Under the pieces are notes generated by a model. That model was not told the DNA's origin. It worked only from the letters and a program-made list of their open reading frames with translations, and did no database searches. Both the position numbers and the translations under genes were made by a program. 64,000 bases of DNA, taken from NCBI GenBank assembly GCA_963809695.1, contig CAWEKI010000009.1, positions 124,001 through 188,000 on the forward strand, written 5' to 3'. Every line of letters starts with the position of its first letter. The stretch's first letter is position 1. Below are positions 42,601 to 51,446 of the stretch, in pieces. The DNA is from JAGDMJ01 sp963809695. GTDB taxonomy: Bacteria > Bacteroidota > Ignavibacteria > UBA10030 > UBA6906.

Positions 42601-42773
42601 TCCTCCGCTTGCGGTTTGCGTAGCCGCACGACACTGAGCAGCAATTTGCGCGTCGGCAAGGATCTGCCAACTGTTGACACGTTTGTCCTTGAGCCAACAC
42701 TGTAAAGACTTGGGCAGGTGCGGTGGGTAAGCGTGGTTTACCGTTCTGCCAGCTTCCGTTCAATGGTTACCCA

Positions 42774-43691
42774 TCATTGACCTGTAGGATTCAAAGCTCT
42801 CCTTAGCAAGCGAAACAACTCATTGGGCTTTTCGAGATCCGCCGCATGGCCACACCGCTCAATGTAGTAGACCTGGGTCTGTGGCACAGACCGCACAATG
42901 CTGAACACAACCTCCTCGGGAAGATTGTCCTGCCGGGGGCGGATGATCGTGCAGCGCCCTTTGTAGTTCTTGAGAGGTTCTTTGAGATCGTATCCTCTGT
43001 ACAAGCTCTTCCACATCAAATCCGCCATCGCAGGGCTGTAGTCGATGTGTCGGAAATATTCTTCAAACACCTTGCGACCCGCCGAGTGATCATAGAAATA
43101 GCACATGTATGAAAACACGTTCCGCATGAGTTGGGCTTGGACAGAATCGCGCGATCCGGTCTCCGGGCTGCTCCAGTAAGCCAGCGAATCGCGTTCCGAG
43201 GGGTACATTGCTCGCGCAAGATTATCAAAAAAGGGCACCACGAGTGAGGTGTCGATAAATCCCGGACCAACGAGCACAAGGTTCTGAGCATTCGAGGGAT
43301 AATACGAGGCATACGCCAGGGCCAGCATTGCGCCCCATGAATAGCCGCAAAGGGTTAATGTATTGTCTCCGAGATGCTCGCGCAGGTTATCAAGATCCCT
43401 GTAAGCCCGTTGAACATTAATTGTTGCGGAATCCAGCCTAACTTTCTTGGAAAGACCAGTCCCGCGTTGTTCAAAGAGAATTGTCTCAAACTGATTGCTG
43501 AGCGAATCCAGCCAGTCTTTCATGCCGCTTGCACCAAACCCCGGCCCGCCATAAAGCATTACAACTCTCGGCCCCGACCCGGAGCGAGTGTAGTAGAGTG
43601 TCTCCCCGTCATCGGTTCTGAAGCTTTGCGGTTGTTGTGCATACGCAACGGCGGCGAGCACTGAGGCGAGGATGAGTGTGATTATCCGCAT
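42774..43691 (-). CDS. Exported proline-iminopeptidase-like alpha/beta hydrolase
   Basis: Chosen start is the ATG at 43691, which has GGAGG 5 bases upstream, giving 305 residues; an ATG four codons earlier lacks a ribosome site. A signal peptide (MRIITLILASVLAAVAYAQ) is followed by the fold of alpha/beta hydrolase family S33: oxyanion loop MLYGGPGFGA, FEQRGTGLS, nucleophile LCGYSWGAMLALAYA, acid in RPRQDNL and His in IERCGHAADLEKP. GGPG and DQRG-like motifs point to proline iminopeptidase or related esterases. No CTD is present, so it is likely periplasmic. Copy D of the promoter-leader cassette precedes it. Confidence 0.8.
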   Translation of the reverse strand: MRIITLILASVLAAVAYAQQPQSFRTDDGETLYYTRSGSGPRVVMLYGGPGFGASGMKDWLDSLSNQFETILFEQRGTGLSKKVRLDSATINVQRAYRDLDNLREHLGDNTLTLCGYSWGAMLALAYASYYPSNAQNLVLVGPGFIDTSLVVPFFDNLARAMYPSERDSLAYWSSPETGSRDSVQAQLMRNVFSYMCYFYDHSAGRKVFEEYFRHIDYSPAMADLMWKSLYRGYDLKEPLKNYKGRCTIIRPRQDNLPEEVVFSIVRSVPQTQVYYIERCGHAADLEKPNELFRLLRRALNPTGQ

Positions 43692-43779
43692 GTTGGCCTC
43701 CATTCACCAATGCGTGGCAGAAACGTGAAGTCTACCAGCGGCAGTCCTCACGTCGAGAGGAGCCACCACAGTTCCTCCT

Positions 43780-43955
43780 CGATGTTGAGGATGGATTTCT
43801 GCCCTAGCTAAAGGGTCGTCGGGGTAGGCTCTACAACGAGGGGACTGGAACAGGGTCCAGAGCGGCGGCTCGATGGCTGAGGGTGCCATCGTGCATTTGC
43901 CGCAAGTATACTACCGAAGGATGAAATAAGCAAGCTTAGAACTCATCATCCTGGA
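43780..43955 (-). promoter_or_regulatory. Promoter-leader cassette, copy D
   Basis: TTGCTT (43928-43933) and TATACT (43905-43910) are 17 bases apart. Hairpin 1 (GATGGC/GCCATC) and hairpin 2 (CTGGA/TCCAG) are intact, and CGTTGTAGAGC follows. The upstream GCCCAG stem has decayed. Confidence 0.75.
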
Positions 43956-44049
43956 CCAGAAAGAAAAAGCCCACCTGTACGAGCGCGGGCAGAAACAAAG
44001 GCAACCTGGTGAATGGGCCGCCTTTCTCACACATCGGATGGTCAGTCTT

Positions 44050-44265
44050 CAGCGGATCAGCAACAATTTTTTCGTGGCTACGAAACTCCCAGCGTGCAAT
44101 CTATAGAAGTACACCCCCTACGCCAATCCTGTTGCTTCAGATATTACGGCGTATACTCACGCATCCTTCTTCTCACTCACCATTACAAACACTTCGCGTC
44201 CAGAATGTCGTACACCGTCAGGCTCACGTGTGACGCTCTCGGCAACTCGAACTTGATCGTCGTGC
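44050..44265 (-). pseudogene. Degraded CTD fragment
   Basis: With frameshifts it reads IKFELPRASHVSLTVYD ... and ends near a decayed RKKLLLIR-like tail. The 5' boundary is the same codon as in the fragment at 40892-41106. At 44266 it runs directly into hairpin-element sequence (GGCCTTCGCGGGG). Confidence 0.55.
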
Positions 44266-44335
44266 ATGGCCTTCGCGGGGCGGATGGGGGTCCCACAGAA
44301 CCCTGATGGTGGTCACATTCGCTGTACAGGAGCGC
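44266..44335 (+). repeat. Hairpin-element right half
   Basis: Right arm and tail core (GGGGGTCCCACAGAACCCTGATGGTGGTCACATTCG) are present, in two blocks of matching sequence. The distal tail hairpins are missing. Confidence 0.65.
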
Positions 44336-44779
44336 ACACTCGCCTAAACTCGTTGCCAAATCTGCCAGAATACGTATGGTCGTGGACTGAGTTGGCGTTT
44401 TAAACGCCTATAGAATGCCCGGAACAGGGAATGAGGTCAATGCGGAATTGTTTGCCATCGTGAAGAGATCGTTATAGAAGAGCCCGCTCGATGGTTAGCC
44501 GGAGTAAGAGTGCAAATCGTACCCTGAGATCAACCCTTTTTTCGGAAAAAGATAGCCCTCATCTTCACACAAGAAGTCAGGGCTTTTTTGTTACTAGAAC
44601 CCGCGCCCGGAACCCTTCGTCTCGCCACAACTGAAATCGTTCTGGCTCGCTCAGGGTCTCATCACGCCGCGGGGGGCGAGATTCGACAGGGCCCCGCACA
44701 AACGCCATGCGGGGTTTCGGGACCGACGGAGCGGTCCCTTAAGGTACGTGCGGGGGAGATCAGACGATCAGGTCACCGT
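44336..44779. other. Gene-free stretch with hairpins
   Basis: No protein gene is recognised. It holds a plus-strand terminator (44552-44590) and a GC-rich part with CCCCGC/GCGGGG (about 44693-44725) and a perfect GGACCG-ACGGAG-CGGTCC stem (about 44729-44746). A short untranslated RNA ending at the terminator is possible but unsupported by any known family. Confidence 0.35.
44552..44590 (+). terminator. Intrinsic terminator on the plus strand
   Basis: AGCCCT (44554-44559) pairs with AGGGCT (44579-44584), with an inner CTT/AAG pair, and is followed by six T. No annotated plus-strand gene ends nearby. Confidence 0.6.
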
Positions 44780-47700
44780 CTAACCTCTCAAGCTGCTCGG
44801 CGGGTAGCCAAACTCCTCCCTAAAGCATCTGGTAAAATATGCAGGGCTTGCGAACCCTAACGCGTACGCTACTTCTGAAATGTTTTCATTCCTCTCCCGC
44901 AGAATGGCTCTCGCGCGTTCCAGTCTGTACCGTCTGATGTATCTGCCGGCAGATCTTCCTGTGAGCGCTTTCATTTTTCTGTGAATCTGCATCCTGCTCA
45001 TTCCAACCTCTTTACCAAGATCCTCCATGCCAAACCCCTCTTCCGATAGGTGTCTCTCAATGACTTCCTTGAGAGTAGTCATAAACTTTTCATCAATGCT
45101 ACTTATTTTTCTTCTTCCTTTTGCAGGCTCGCTGTATGCAATCGTAGCAAATCTTTGTTGGAGCTTCCTTCTCAGGGCTATCAGGTTCTTAACACGAACC
45201 TGAAGTTCTTTTGGATCAAATGGCTTTGTGAGGTAATCATCCGCCCCTATTCCCAAGCCTTCGAGTTTACTTTCCTGGCCTGCTTTAGCTGTCAGTATAA
45301 TAATCGGCACATGGCTTGTTCTCTCGTCGTTCTTGAGCGTCTTTACGAGTTCACTGCCATTCAACTTCGGCATCATCATGTCGCTTATGATCATGTCGGG
45401 AATGATTTCTACTGCTTTTCGTATCCCTTCCTCTCCGTCGTCGGCCTCTTCGATTAGGTAGTTCTTCTCAAGAACTCCCCTTATGTACCCTTTCATATCA
45501 TGATTGTCTTCCACAACGAGGATAATCTGCCATTCTTCCTTTGCTGGAGTAGTTTCCTCAACAAAAACGTCTTTCGTATTGCCTTCAGGTGGAATATGCT
45601 CTTCCAGAATGCTCGCGGACGGATTGTCATCGTTCTCATCCATTCCAACGTCTTCCTCGTTTAAGTGAGCTCTTCCCAAAGGAAAGATCAACGTGACCTC
45701 TGTCCATAATCCCGGTTCACTTTTTATCGTTATCTTCCCATGAAGCAATTCCACCAATTCCTTCGTGAGGGCAAGGCCTATGCCTGTTCCCTCATGCTCT
45801 TTTGTGACGGAAGAATCAACCTGGTAAAACCTGTCAAAGACCTTTGGAATCTCGTTCTCAGGTATGCCAATTCCTGTGTCCCGCACTTTGAGCTCGATGA
45901 GGTTATCGCTCTCTCCCACTGAGACATGTATCGTTCCAGTCGAAGGCGTGAACTTAAGAGCGTTTGACAAAATATTGGAGAGTATTTTTGTCATCTTGTC
46001 TTTGTCGAAATACATCTCAATCGACTCTCTTTCCGAAGAAAGTTCCAGTGATATATTTTTCGCTTCAGAGAAGGACTCGAAAGATGCCACAAGGCCTCTG
46101 ACAAAGGCTACCAAATTGCCCCTGGAAGCCTGAATTCTCGTCCGCCCCGCTTCCAGTTTCGACAGGTCGAGCAGCTGGTTTACCAGGTGCAGAAGACGTT
46201 TGGCATTTCTTCTGATTATCCCCGCATCTCTGATAACCTTCTCATCCGAAGAAGTGGAGGCAATGTTGTCCGCCGGACCGAGAATTAACGTCAAGGGGGT
46301 TCTGAACTCATGAGAAATATTTGCAAAAAATCTTGATTTCATTTCATCCGTTGCATCCCTTTCCTTCAGAATGGCAACATTCATTCTCACTGTTTCCTTT
46401 AACTCGATCCTCTTTAGCTCGTACCGTCGTATTCCATAGAGAGTGATCATGAGAATCAACCCGTACGACAGATAAGCCCAGGTGGTTCTCCACCAGGGAG
46501 GGAAAATACGAATGGCAATCGAGGTCCCTGCCTGGTTCCAGATTCCATCATTGTTCGATCCCCTGACCCTGAACACATATTCACCGGGAGGCAGATTTGG
46601 ATAGGACGCATAAATCCTGCTCCCGGAATAGACCCAATCCTTATCCACGCCCTCCATTGTATAGGCATATTGATTTCTTTCGGGGCTCACAAAACTTAAG
46701 GTGGCAAATTCAAATGATAAGAAGTTCTTACTGTAGGGCAACTGGATTCTCGCTCCGAAGGGAACAGCTTTATCAAACACTCGCACTGATGTTATGACAA
46801 TCGGCGGAATATAGGGATTGTCCTGTATGCTGTCGGGCTGAAAACGGGTGAGTCCACCCGGGCCTCCGAAATAGATTTCTCCGTTCCGCGTTTCACATCC
46901 CGTGTAATAGAACCGATTACTGGTGAATCCATACGACCGATCATAGTTCGTGATCTGGCCTGACTCGGGTTTGAACTTCGTAATGCCGTTGTCGGTACTG
47001 AACCATAAATTGCCGTGCGAATCGCCTTCTATGGAAAATATCAGGTTTGACGGGAGACCTTCGTTCTCAGTAAAATGGACAAAAGACCTGGTAGCGCGTA
47101 TGTATCTATTCAGTCCAACATCTGTTCCGAACCAAACGTCTTTCTTCTTGTCCTCGTAAATGGTAGTGATGGAATTGCCAGAGATGCTTCGAGGATCATT
47201 CGCATCGGACCTGAACACAACAGACGTCCTTTGGGAGGGATCATACTCGATCAGCCCGGCGTCTTTCGTCCCCGCCCAGAGCAGTCCAAAAGAATCCCTG
47301 AGAACGCATTTGATCGAAGTACTGGTTGATTGGATCAATGAGATAGTTTTCGTTCGCTTGTCGATGGAGAACACTCCGCCTTCAAGTGTCCCCACCCATG
47401 CCGTATCGTTCGAGGAGGGCGCATAAATGCAGTAGACCTGCTGGTGGAATTCCTCGCCGGACGGGTATGTGATGCGGGTTGCTCGTCCGTTTCTTGTCTT
47501 CAAATAGATACCGCCTTCAGAGGATTTCATAAATATGTTTCCTGAATCGTCTTCGGCGATATAGCTCCTTCCTGTTCTATAGCTGTTGAATTGGGGGGCA
47601 AAAGTTTCCGTCCCTGGATCAAATTGTAACGTCTTCCCGTTATCCATCTGAACCCATAATTTGCCGTCACCGCCTGTAATGACGCTGGCGCCCGTTCCAA

Positions 47701-48871
47701 ACGACCTGTCCCATGAGTGTTCGACATCATTGTATTGCTTGAAAGGTCGTGTCTTTCGATTTATCTTATCTACTCCGTTAAATGTAGTAATCCATACTGT
47801 GCCCGACCGTTCACAGACAATCGCCAGAATCAAATTGATGCTCAGACTTCCGGGGTCATCCTCATCATGATAGTAGTGAGTGAACGAGTACGTTTGGCTG
47901 TTGAATGTGATGAGCCCATTGCTTTTGGTGCCGACCCAATAGACCCCGTCATGATCCTGGCAGACCGATTCAATGTTATCACTTGTTAAACTGTGGAGGC
48001 TTTGGGGATCTCTGTCGTCGTGCTTGAAGCTTGTAGAGGCTCCGCTTTTTGGATCAACTTCGATCAGTCCCTCTCCATTCGTGCACAGCCATATCATGCC
48101 GGAATGGTCTTCATACAAAGAATTTATTTCGGAGGAGAGGGAGTACTCAATCGAGTTATTCCACTCAATTCTAATAGTTCCTGCTCCGTGTTTCGGGTCC
48201 TGCCAGTAGTGAATAAACCTTCCTGTTTTGCGATCCAATTTATCAAGCCCGTTGCCCGTGCCAACCCAGACCGAACCCCGGCTATCTTCCAGGAGGGAAT
48301 GAACGTAGTTATTGCTGATACTACGGGGGTCTGTACTGTCGTGCCGGAAGGTCCTGATCTCGCCCGAGGATTGATCAAATCTCATCAGGCCGTCCGCCGT
48401 TCCGATCCAGAGCACTCCTGATGTATCTTCACAAAGGGAGAGCACATAGCTGCTGAAATAAGCTCCGCTTGCCGGGGCGTGGGGAAAGACGTGGGAGAAT
48501 GAACCGGTTGCACGCTCGAACTTATCCAGGCCAAGCGAGCTTCCAATCCAGAGATTGCCATCTTTGTCTTCGCAAAGAGCCTGGACTGTTCCGCTGCTTA
48601 TGCTGTTGGGGTTTCCCGGGTCATGTGTATATGAGGTGAAGCGATTGCCGTCATAGCGGTCTATCCCGTTATAGGTACCAAACCATAAATACCCTGTTCT
48701 ATCCTGGATCAGGCATGGAGCAATATAGGAACTCATTCCCTGGTCGGGATTCAGATGCTCGAAGATTTCTAGTTTTGCATTCTGCGGATAGAGCTGATTC
48801 GACGTAATTGCAATGGCTGAAATCGTGGGAACAAGGAAGTGGCGAAAAAGCGTGTTAAACTGAATCTTCAT
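44780..48871 (-). CDS. Hybrid two-component system (propeller sensor, kinase, receiver, AraC)
   Basis: Starting at the ATG at 48871 the protein has 1363 residues; a GTG four codons earlier is possible. After the signal, two periplasmic propellers carry repeats such as DRTGYLWFGTYNGIDRYDG and DKDGNLWIGSSLGLDKFE. A Y_Y_Y domain, a transmembrane helix (WWRTTWAYLSYGLILMITL), the kinase (NISHEFRTPLTLILGP, NILSNALKFTP, DTGIGIP, GTGIGLALTKEL), the receiver (phospho-Asp in MIISDMMMPK) and an AraC domain (YALGFASPAYFTRCFREEFG) follow. It is a paralogue of the protein at 23571 but lacks the ATPase insertion. It is transcribed away from the ScyD-like gene at 49059, whose upstream region holds two CTTTGTTAC repeats 21 bases apart, the spacing AraC proteins prefer. 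Confidence 0.9.
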   Translation of the reverse strand: MKIQFNTLFRHFLVPTISAIAITSNQLYPQNAKLEIFEHLNPDQGMSSYIAPCLIQDRTGYLWFGTYNGIDRYDGNRFTSYTHDPGNPNSISSGTVQALCEDKDGNLWIGSSLGLDKFERATGSFSHVFPHAPASGAYFSSYVLSLCEDTSGVLWIGTADGLMRFDQSSGEIRTFRHDSTDPRSISNNYVHSLLEDSRGSVWVGTGNGLDKLDRKTGRFIHYWQDPKHGAGTIRIEWNNSIEYSLSSEINSLYEDHSGMIWLCTNGEGLIEVDPKSGASTSFKHDDRDPQSLHSLTSDNIESVCQDHDGVYWVGTKSNGLITFNSQTYSFTHYYHDEDDPGSLSINLILAIVCERSGTVWITTFNGVDKINRKTRPFKQYNDVEHSWDRSFGTGASVITGGDGKLWVQMDNGKTLQFDPGTETFAPQFNSYRTGRSYIAEDDSGNIFMKSSEGGIYLKTRNGRATRITYPSGEEFHQQVYCIYAPSSNDTAWVGTLEGGVFSIDKRTKTISLIQSTSTSIKCVLRDSFGLLWAGTKDAGLIEYDPSQRTSVVFRSDANDPRSISGNSITTIYEDKKKDVWFGTDVGLNRYIRATRSFVHFTENEGLPSNLIFSIEGDSHGNLWFSTDNGITKFKPESGQITNYDRSYGFTSNRFYYTGCETRNGEIYFGGPGGLTRFQPDSIQDNPYIPPIVITSVRVFDKAVPFGARIQLPYSKNFLSFEFATLSFVSPERNQYAYTMEGVDKDWVYSGSRIYASYPNLPPGEYVFRVRGSNNDGIWNQAGTSIAIRIFPPWWRTTWAYLSYGLILMITLYGIRRYELKRIELKETVRMNVAILKERDATDEMKSRFFANISHEFRTPLTLILGPADNIASTSSDEKVIRDAGIIRRNAKRLLHLVNQLLDLSKLEAGRTRIQASRGNLVAFVRGLVASFESFSEAKNISLELSSERESIEMYFDKDKMTKILSNILSNALKFTPSTGTIHVSVGESDNLIELKVRDTGIGIPENEIPKVFDRFYQVDSSVTKEHEGTGIGLALTKELVELLHGKITIKSEPGLWTEVTLIFPLGRAHLNEEDVGMDENDDNPSASILEEHIPPEGNTKDVFVEETTPAKEEWQIILVVEDNHDMKGYIRGVLEKNYLIEEADDGEEGIRKAVEIIPDMIISDMMMPKLNGSELVKTLKNDERTSHVPIIILTAKAGQESKLEGLGIGADDYLTKPFDPKELQVRVKNLIALRRKLQQRFATIAYSEPAKGRRKISSIDEKFMTTLKEVIERHLSEEGFGMEDLGKEVGMSRMQIHRKMKALTGRSAGRYIRRYRLERARAILRERNENISEVAYALGFASPAYFTRCFREEFGYPPSSLRG

Positions 48872-48961
48872 GAGGATATCCACTCACCTACATGTGCGAC
48901 CGAATGATTAACAAGCCACTCCCCCGGGCTGTTCCTTCGTAGCTCTACCGGACAGGAATTA

Positions 48962-48991
48962 CTTTGTTACAGGAAGACAAGTCTTTGTTAC
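48962..48991 (+). promoter_or_regulatory. Candidate AraC-type operator: direct repeats 21 bp apart
   Basis: CTTTGTTAC occurs at 48962-48970 and 48983-48991 in the same orientation. The 21-bp period is two helical turns. It lies 68 bases upstream of the secreted-protein start and between two divergent genes; TTTAATATG just downstream could be its -10. Confidence 0.55.
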
Positions 48992-49058
48992 GAATTTAAT
49001 ATGCAGTGGGGATCGAAATTCTATTTATTGGACAAAAAAAGCAGAAGGAGATCCCCCC

Positions 49059-51116
49059 ATGAAAAGGACTAATTCGGTGTTTCTTTTCATTCTTATGATG
49101 CTATCCAGTCCTGGATATGGCCAGTACGTCGCCAATACTTACGCATCCGGACTCCCCGGTGCTGTGGGAATCCAGATAGACGGCAGAGGCTGGATTTGGG
49201 TGGCTCAAATTGGCAGCGGACACGCAGATTCTAAAATTTCCATCGTGACAGGAGAGGACAAGGTTTATCCATTTATCACGGGTCTTCCCTCTGAAATAAG
49301 CCCCACAGGCGATATAGTCGGAGCCGAACATGTGTTCTTTCGTCCCGACGGGAAATTACTCATCATGCAGGGAGGCCCCGGCACCGATTCCCTCTCCCAA
49401 TCCATTCTTCTTGTAGATACTACAGGATTCATCCCGGGGGTCTCTTCACCCCTTGATCGGTCTGCCATAGAAAATGTGTACAAGGTGGGGAAGTTCCTGC
49501 ATGGCGTCGGGGATACGTTGTCCAATCCATACGCATTGGCGTTCGGGCCGAACAACGACATGTATATTGCTGATGCTGCAGCGAACGCTATAGTGAAGCG
49601 AGATAACTCAAACGGGGATTTCAGCTTGTTTGCAGATTTTCCGAATATCCCCAATGCGACCGGCATAGGAGGACCCACGAGTGAAGTCGTTCCAACCGGG
49701 ATCGTTTACAAAGACGGAAAGTTTTTTGTGGGCAGTCTGACGGGTTTCCCTTTTGCGAATGATGCTTCCGCGCTCTACGAAATTGATACAGCAGGGCATG
49801 TTTCCAGTTATAAGAACGGCCTAACCACAATCGTAGACGTGACAACCGATTCAAAAGATAGCCTCGTGGTATTGCAGCACGCCGCCTTTCAGCCTCCCCC
49901 TCACCCGTTCGCGCCAAACTCAGGCGCTATATTGAGAATCAATGGTGGGAATATTGACACTATCTTCAGTGGGCTAAACAGACCAACATCGGTCAGATTC
50001 AAATCAGACAACGAACTTTATGTTTCGACCCTTACAGATGGTACGATTATACGAATCGTTAAGGCTGAAATCCTCACGAAGCACTTGCAGCTTTGGCTCA
50101 AAGCAGATGCGGGGGTGGTGCTCAATGGTTCTAAGGTCAGCGCATGGCTGGATCAAAGCGGCAATGGAAATAACGCTTTCGAATCTGATACAAGCCGCCA
50201 GCCGGTATTAGCAAATAATGAACTTAATGGTAAACCAGTCATACGCTTTGATGGAGTGAACGACAGGCTAGGATTCACAGGCTCAAAACGGATGACGCAG
50301 ATCAGTCTCTTTATGCTTTTCAAGAACAAATCTGGCGCCTCCGGGTCAAACGCCCCTGGTTTTGTGCTGACATTCGGCCCTGGAGGCTCGTTTGTCGCAA
50401 ACGAGCACTTTGCCATTAAGATGCGGGGAATGGATAACGGCGATGACGATATTATTGTTGGCACTGAAGATCACAGCGATTATACTAAAGCGACTGGTCC
50501 GGGTATAGCTGCATATGATGAATGGAGGAATTTAAACATTACCAGAAACACAACTGTTTGGAATACAACGCTGCGCTGGAATGGAATTGATGCTCCCATA
50601 TCCGCTTCAGGCTCAAATCTTCCTATTTCCATTCCCCTGGGTGATTCCACCGCTTCAGGGGGAGGAATTGGATCAACTGACAACTTCCCGGATTTGGGAA
50701 CCGTCCTGGCTAAATGCGACATAGCCGAAATAGCAGTCTACGATACAGTCCTATCAGATTCAGACAGATTATCAATAGAGATATATCTAAGCAATAAGTA
50801 CGGTATGACGACGACAACCGGACTTGTTGCCTTCCAGAGCAAGGACATTACTGAAAGCTTTAAACTCTCCCAAAATTATCCCAACCCGTTCAACCCAACA
50901 ACCACGATCGAATACGCACTGCCACACAGATCACACGTTTCGCTCACCGTCTTCAATATGCTCGGCCAGCAGGTGGCCACACTGGTCAATGGCGAGGTTG
51001 AGGCGGGATATCACGGAGTGCAGTTCAACGCGGCAGGGCTGGCATCAGGCGTGTACTTCTATCGCCTGCAGACGCCCGGCTTCGTCCAGACGCGCAAGCT
51101 GCTTTTAGTCCGATAG
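49059..51116 (+). CDS. Secreted ScyD/ScyE-type propeller plus LamG-like domain with CTD
   Basis: The 685-residue protein has a signal peptide ending at YGQYV and AGAAGGAGA before the ATG. Residues 25-330 form an NHL/ScyD-like propeller (ANTYASGLPGAVGIQIDGRG, FFRPDGKLLIMQGGPGTD, PYALAFGPNNDMYIADA, RPTSVRFKSDNELYVST). Residues about 345-590 look like a concanavalin/LamG-type domain (LQLWLKADAGVV, VSAWLDQSGNGNNAF, KPVIRFDGVNDRLGF, and IAEIAVYDTVLSDSDR near its end). The sorting domain follows (SQNYPNPFNPTTTIEYAL, GVYFYRLQTPGFVQTRK). It probably binds carbohydrate at the cell surface. Divergent transcription and the operator repeats suggest control by the hybrid two-component protein next door. 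Confidence 0.83.
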   Translation: MKRTNSVFLFILMMLSSPGYGQYVANTYASGLPGAVGIQIDGRGWIWVAQIGSGHADSKISIVTGEDKVYPFITGLPSEISPTGDIVGAEHVFFRPDGKLLIMQGGPGTDSLSQSILLVDTTGFIPGVSSPLDRSAIENVYKVGKFLHGVGDTLSNPYALAFGPNNDMYIADAAANAIVKRDNSNGDFSLFADFPNIPNATGIGGPTSEVVPTGIVYKDGKFFVGSLTGFPFANDASALYEIDTAGHVSSYKNGLTTIVDVTTDSKDSLVVLQHAAFQPPPHPFAPNSGAILRINGGNIDTIFSGLNRPTSVRFKSDNELYVSTLTDGTIIRIVKAEILTKHLQLWLKADAGVVLNGSKVSAWLDQSGNGNNAFESDTSRQPVLANNELNGKPVIRFDGVNDRLGFTGSKRMTQISLFMLFKNKSGASGSNAPGFVLTFGPGGSFVANEHFAIKMRGMDNGDDDIIVGTEDHSDYTKATGPGIAAYDEWRNLNITRNTTVWNTTLRWNGIDAPISASGSNLPISIPLGDSTASGGGIGSTDNFPDLGTVLAKCDIAEIAVYDTVLSDSDRLSIEIYLSNKYGMTTTTGLVAFQSKDITESFKLSQNYPNPFNPTTTIEYALPHRSHVSLTVFNMLGQQVATLVNGEVEAGYHGVQFNAAGLASGVYFYRLQTPGFVQTRKLLLVR

Positions 51117-51189
51117 GCATTAGGGTCCGTAGACCTGCAGTGTAGTAGGTTACCGATGATTGTAATCACCGATAGCCGCAAGACTTTTG

Positions 51190-51440
51190 CGGAGTAGACG
51201 AGACTTCCCAATTTCGACTCCGTCGGAATCGGGACCGCTTCCTGCGTGAGAGGCTTGGTCAGTTCAGATACCTGAATTCTGAACTCGAACGCCCCACCTC
51301 CAAGGATTTCCTTTGAAGGTGGGGCGTTCGCGGGGTGGACGGGGGTCCCAACGAACTTTGATGGTCATCACATTGCTCTTGAAACAGCAAGGGCGGCACC
51401 CATGAGTGCTCGGATATCCGCCTTCTGCTGATAGCCAGGA
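51190..51440 (+). repeat. Modular hairpin element (main stem 51287-51331)
   Basis: It starts with a degenerate CCCAATTTCG/CGGAATCGGG module (51207-51233), then CAGTTCAGATACCTGAATTC, then a main stem (CGAACGCCCCACCT with AGGTGGGGCGTTCG). Here the usual CGAAGG/CCTTCG ends are swapped to CGAACG/CGTTCG on both arms. The full tail ends 7 bases before the kinase-hydrolase stop. Confidence 0.87.
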
Positions 51441-51446
51441 ATGGGC

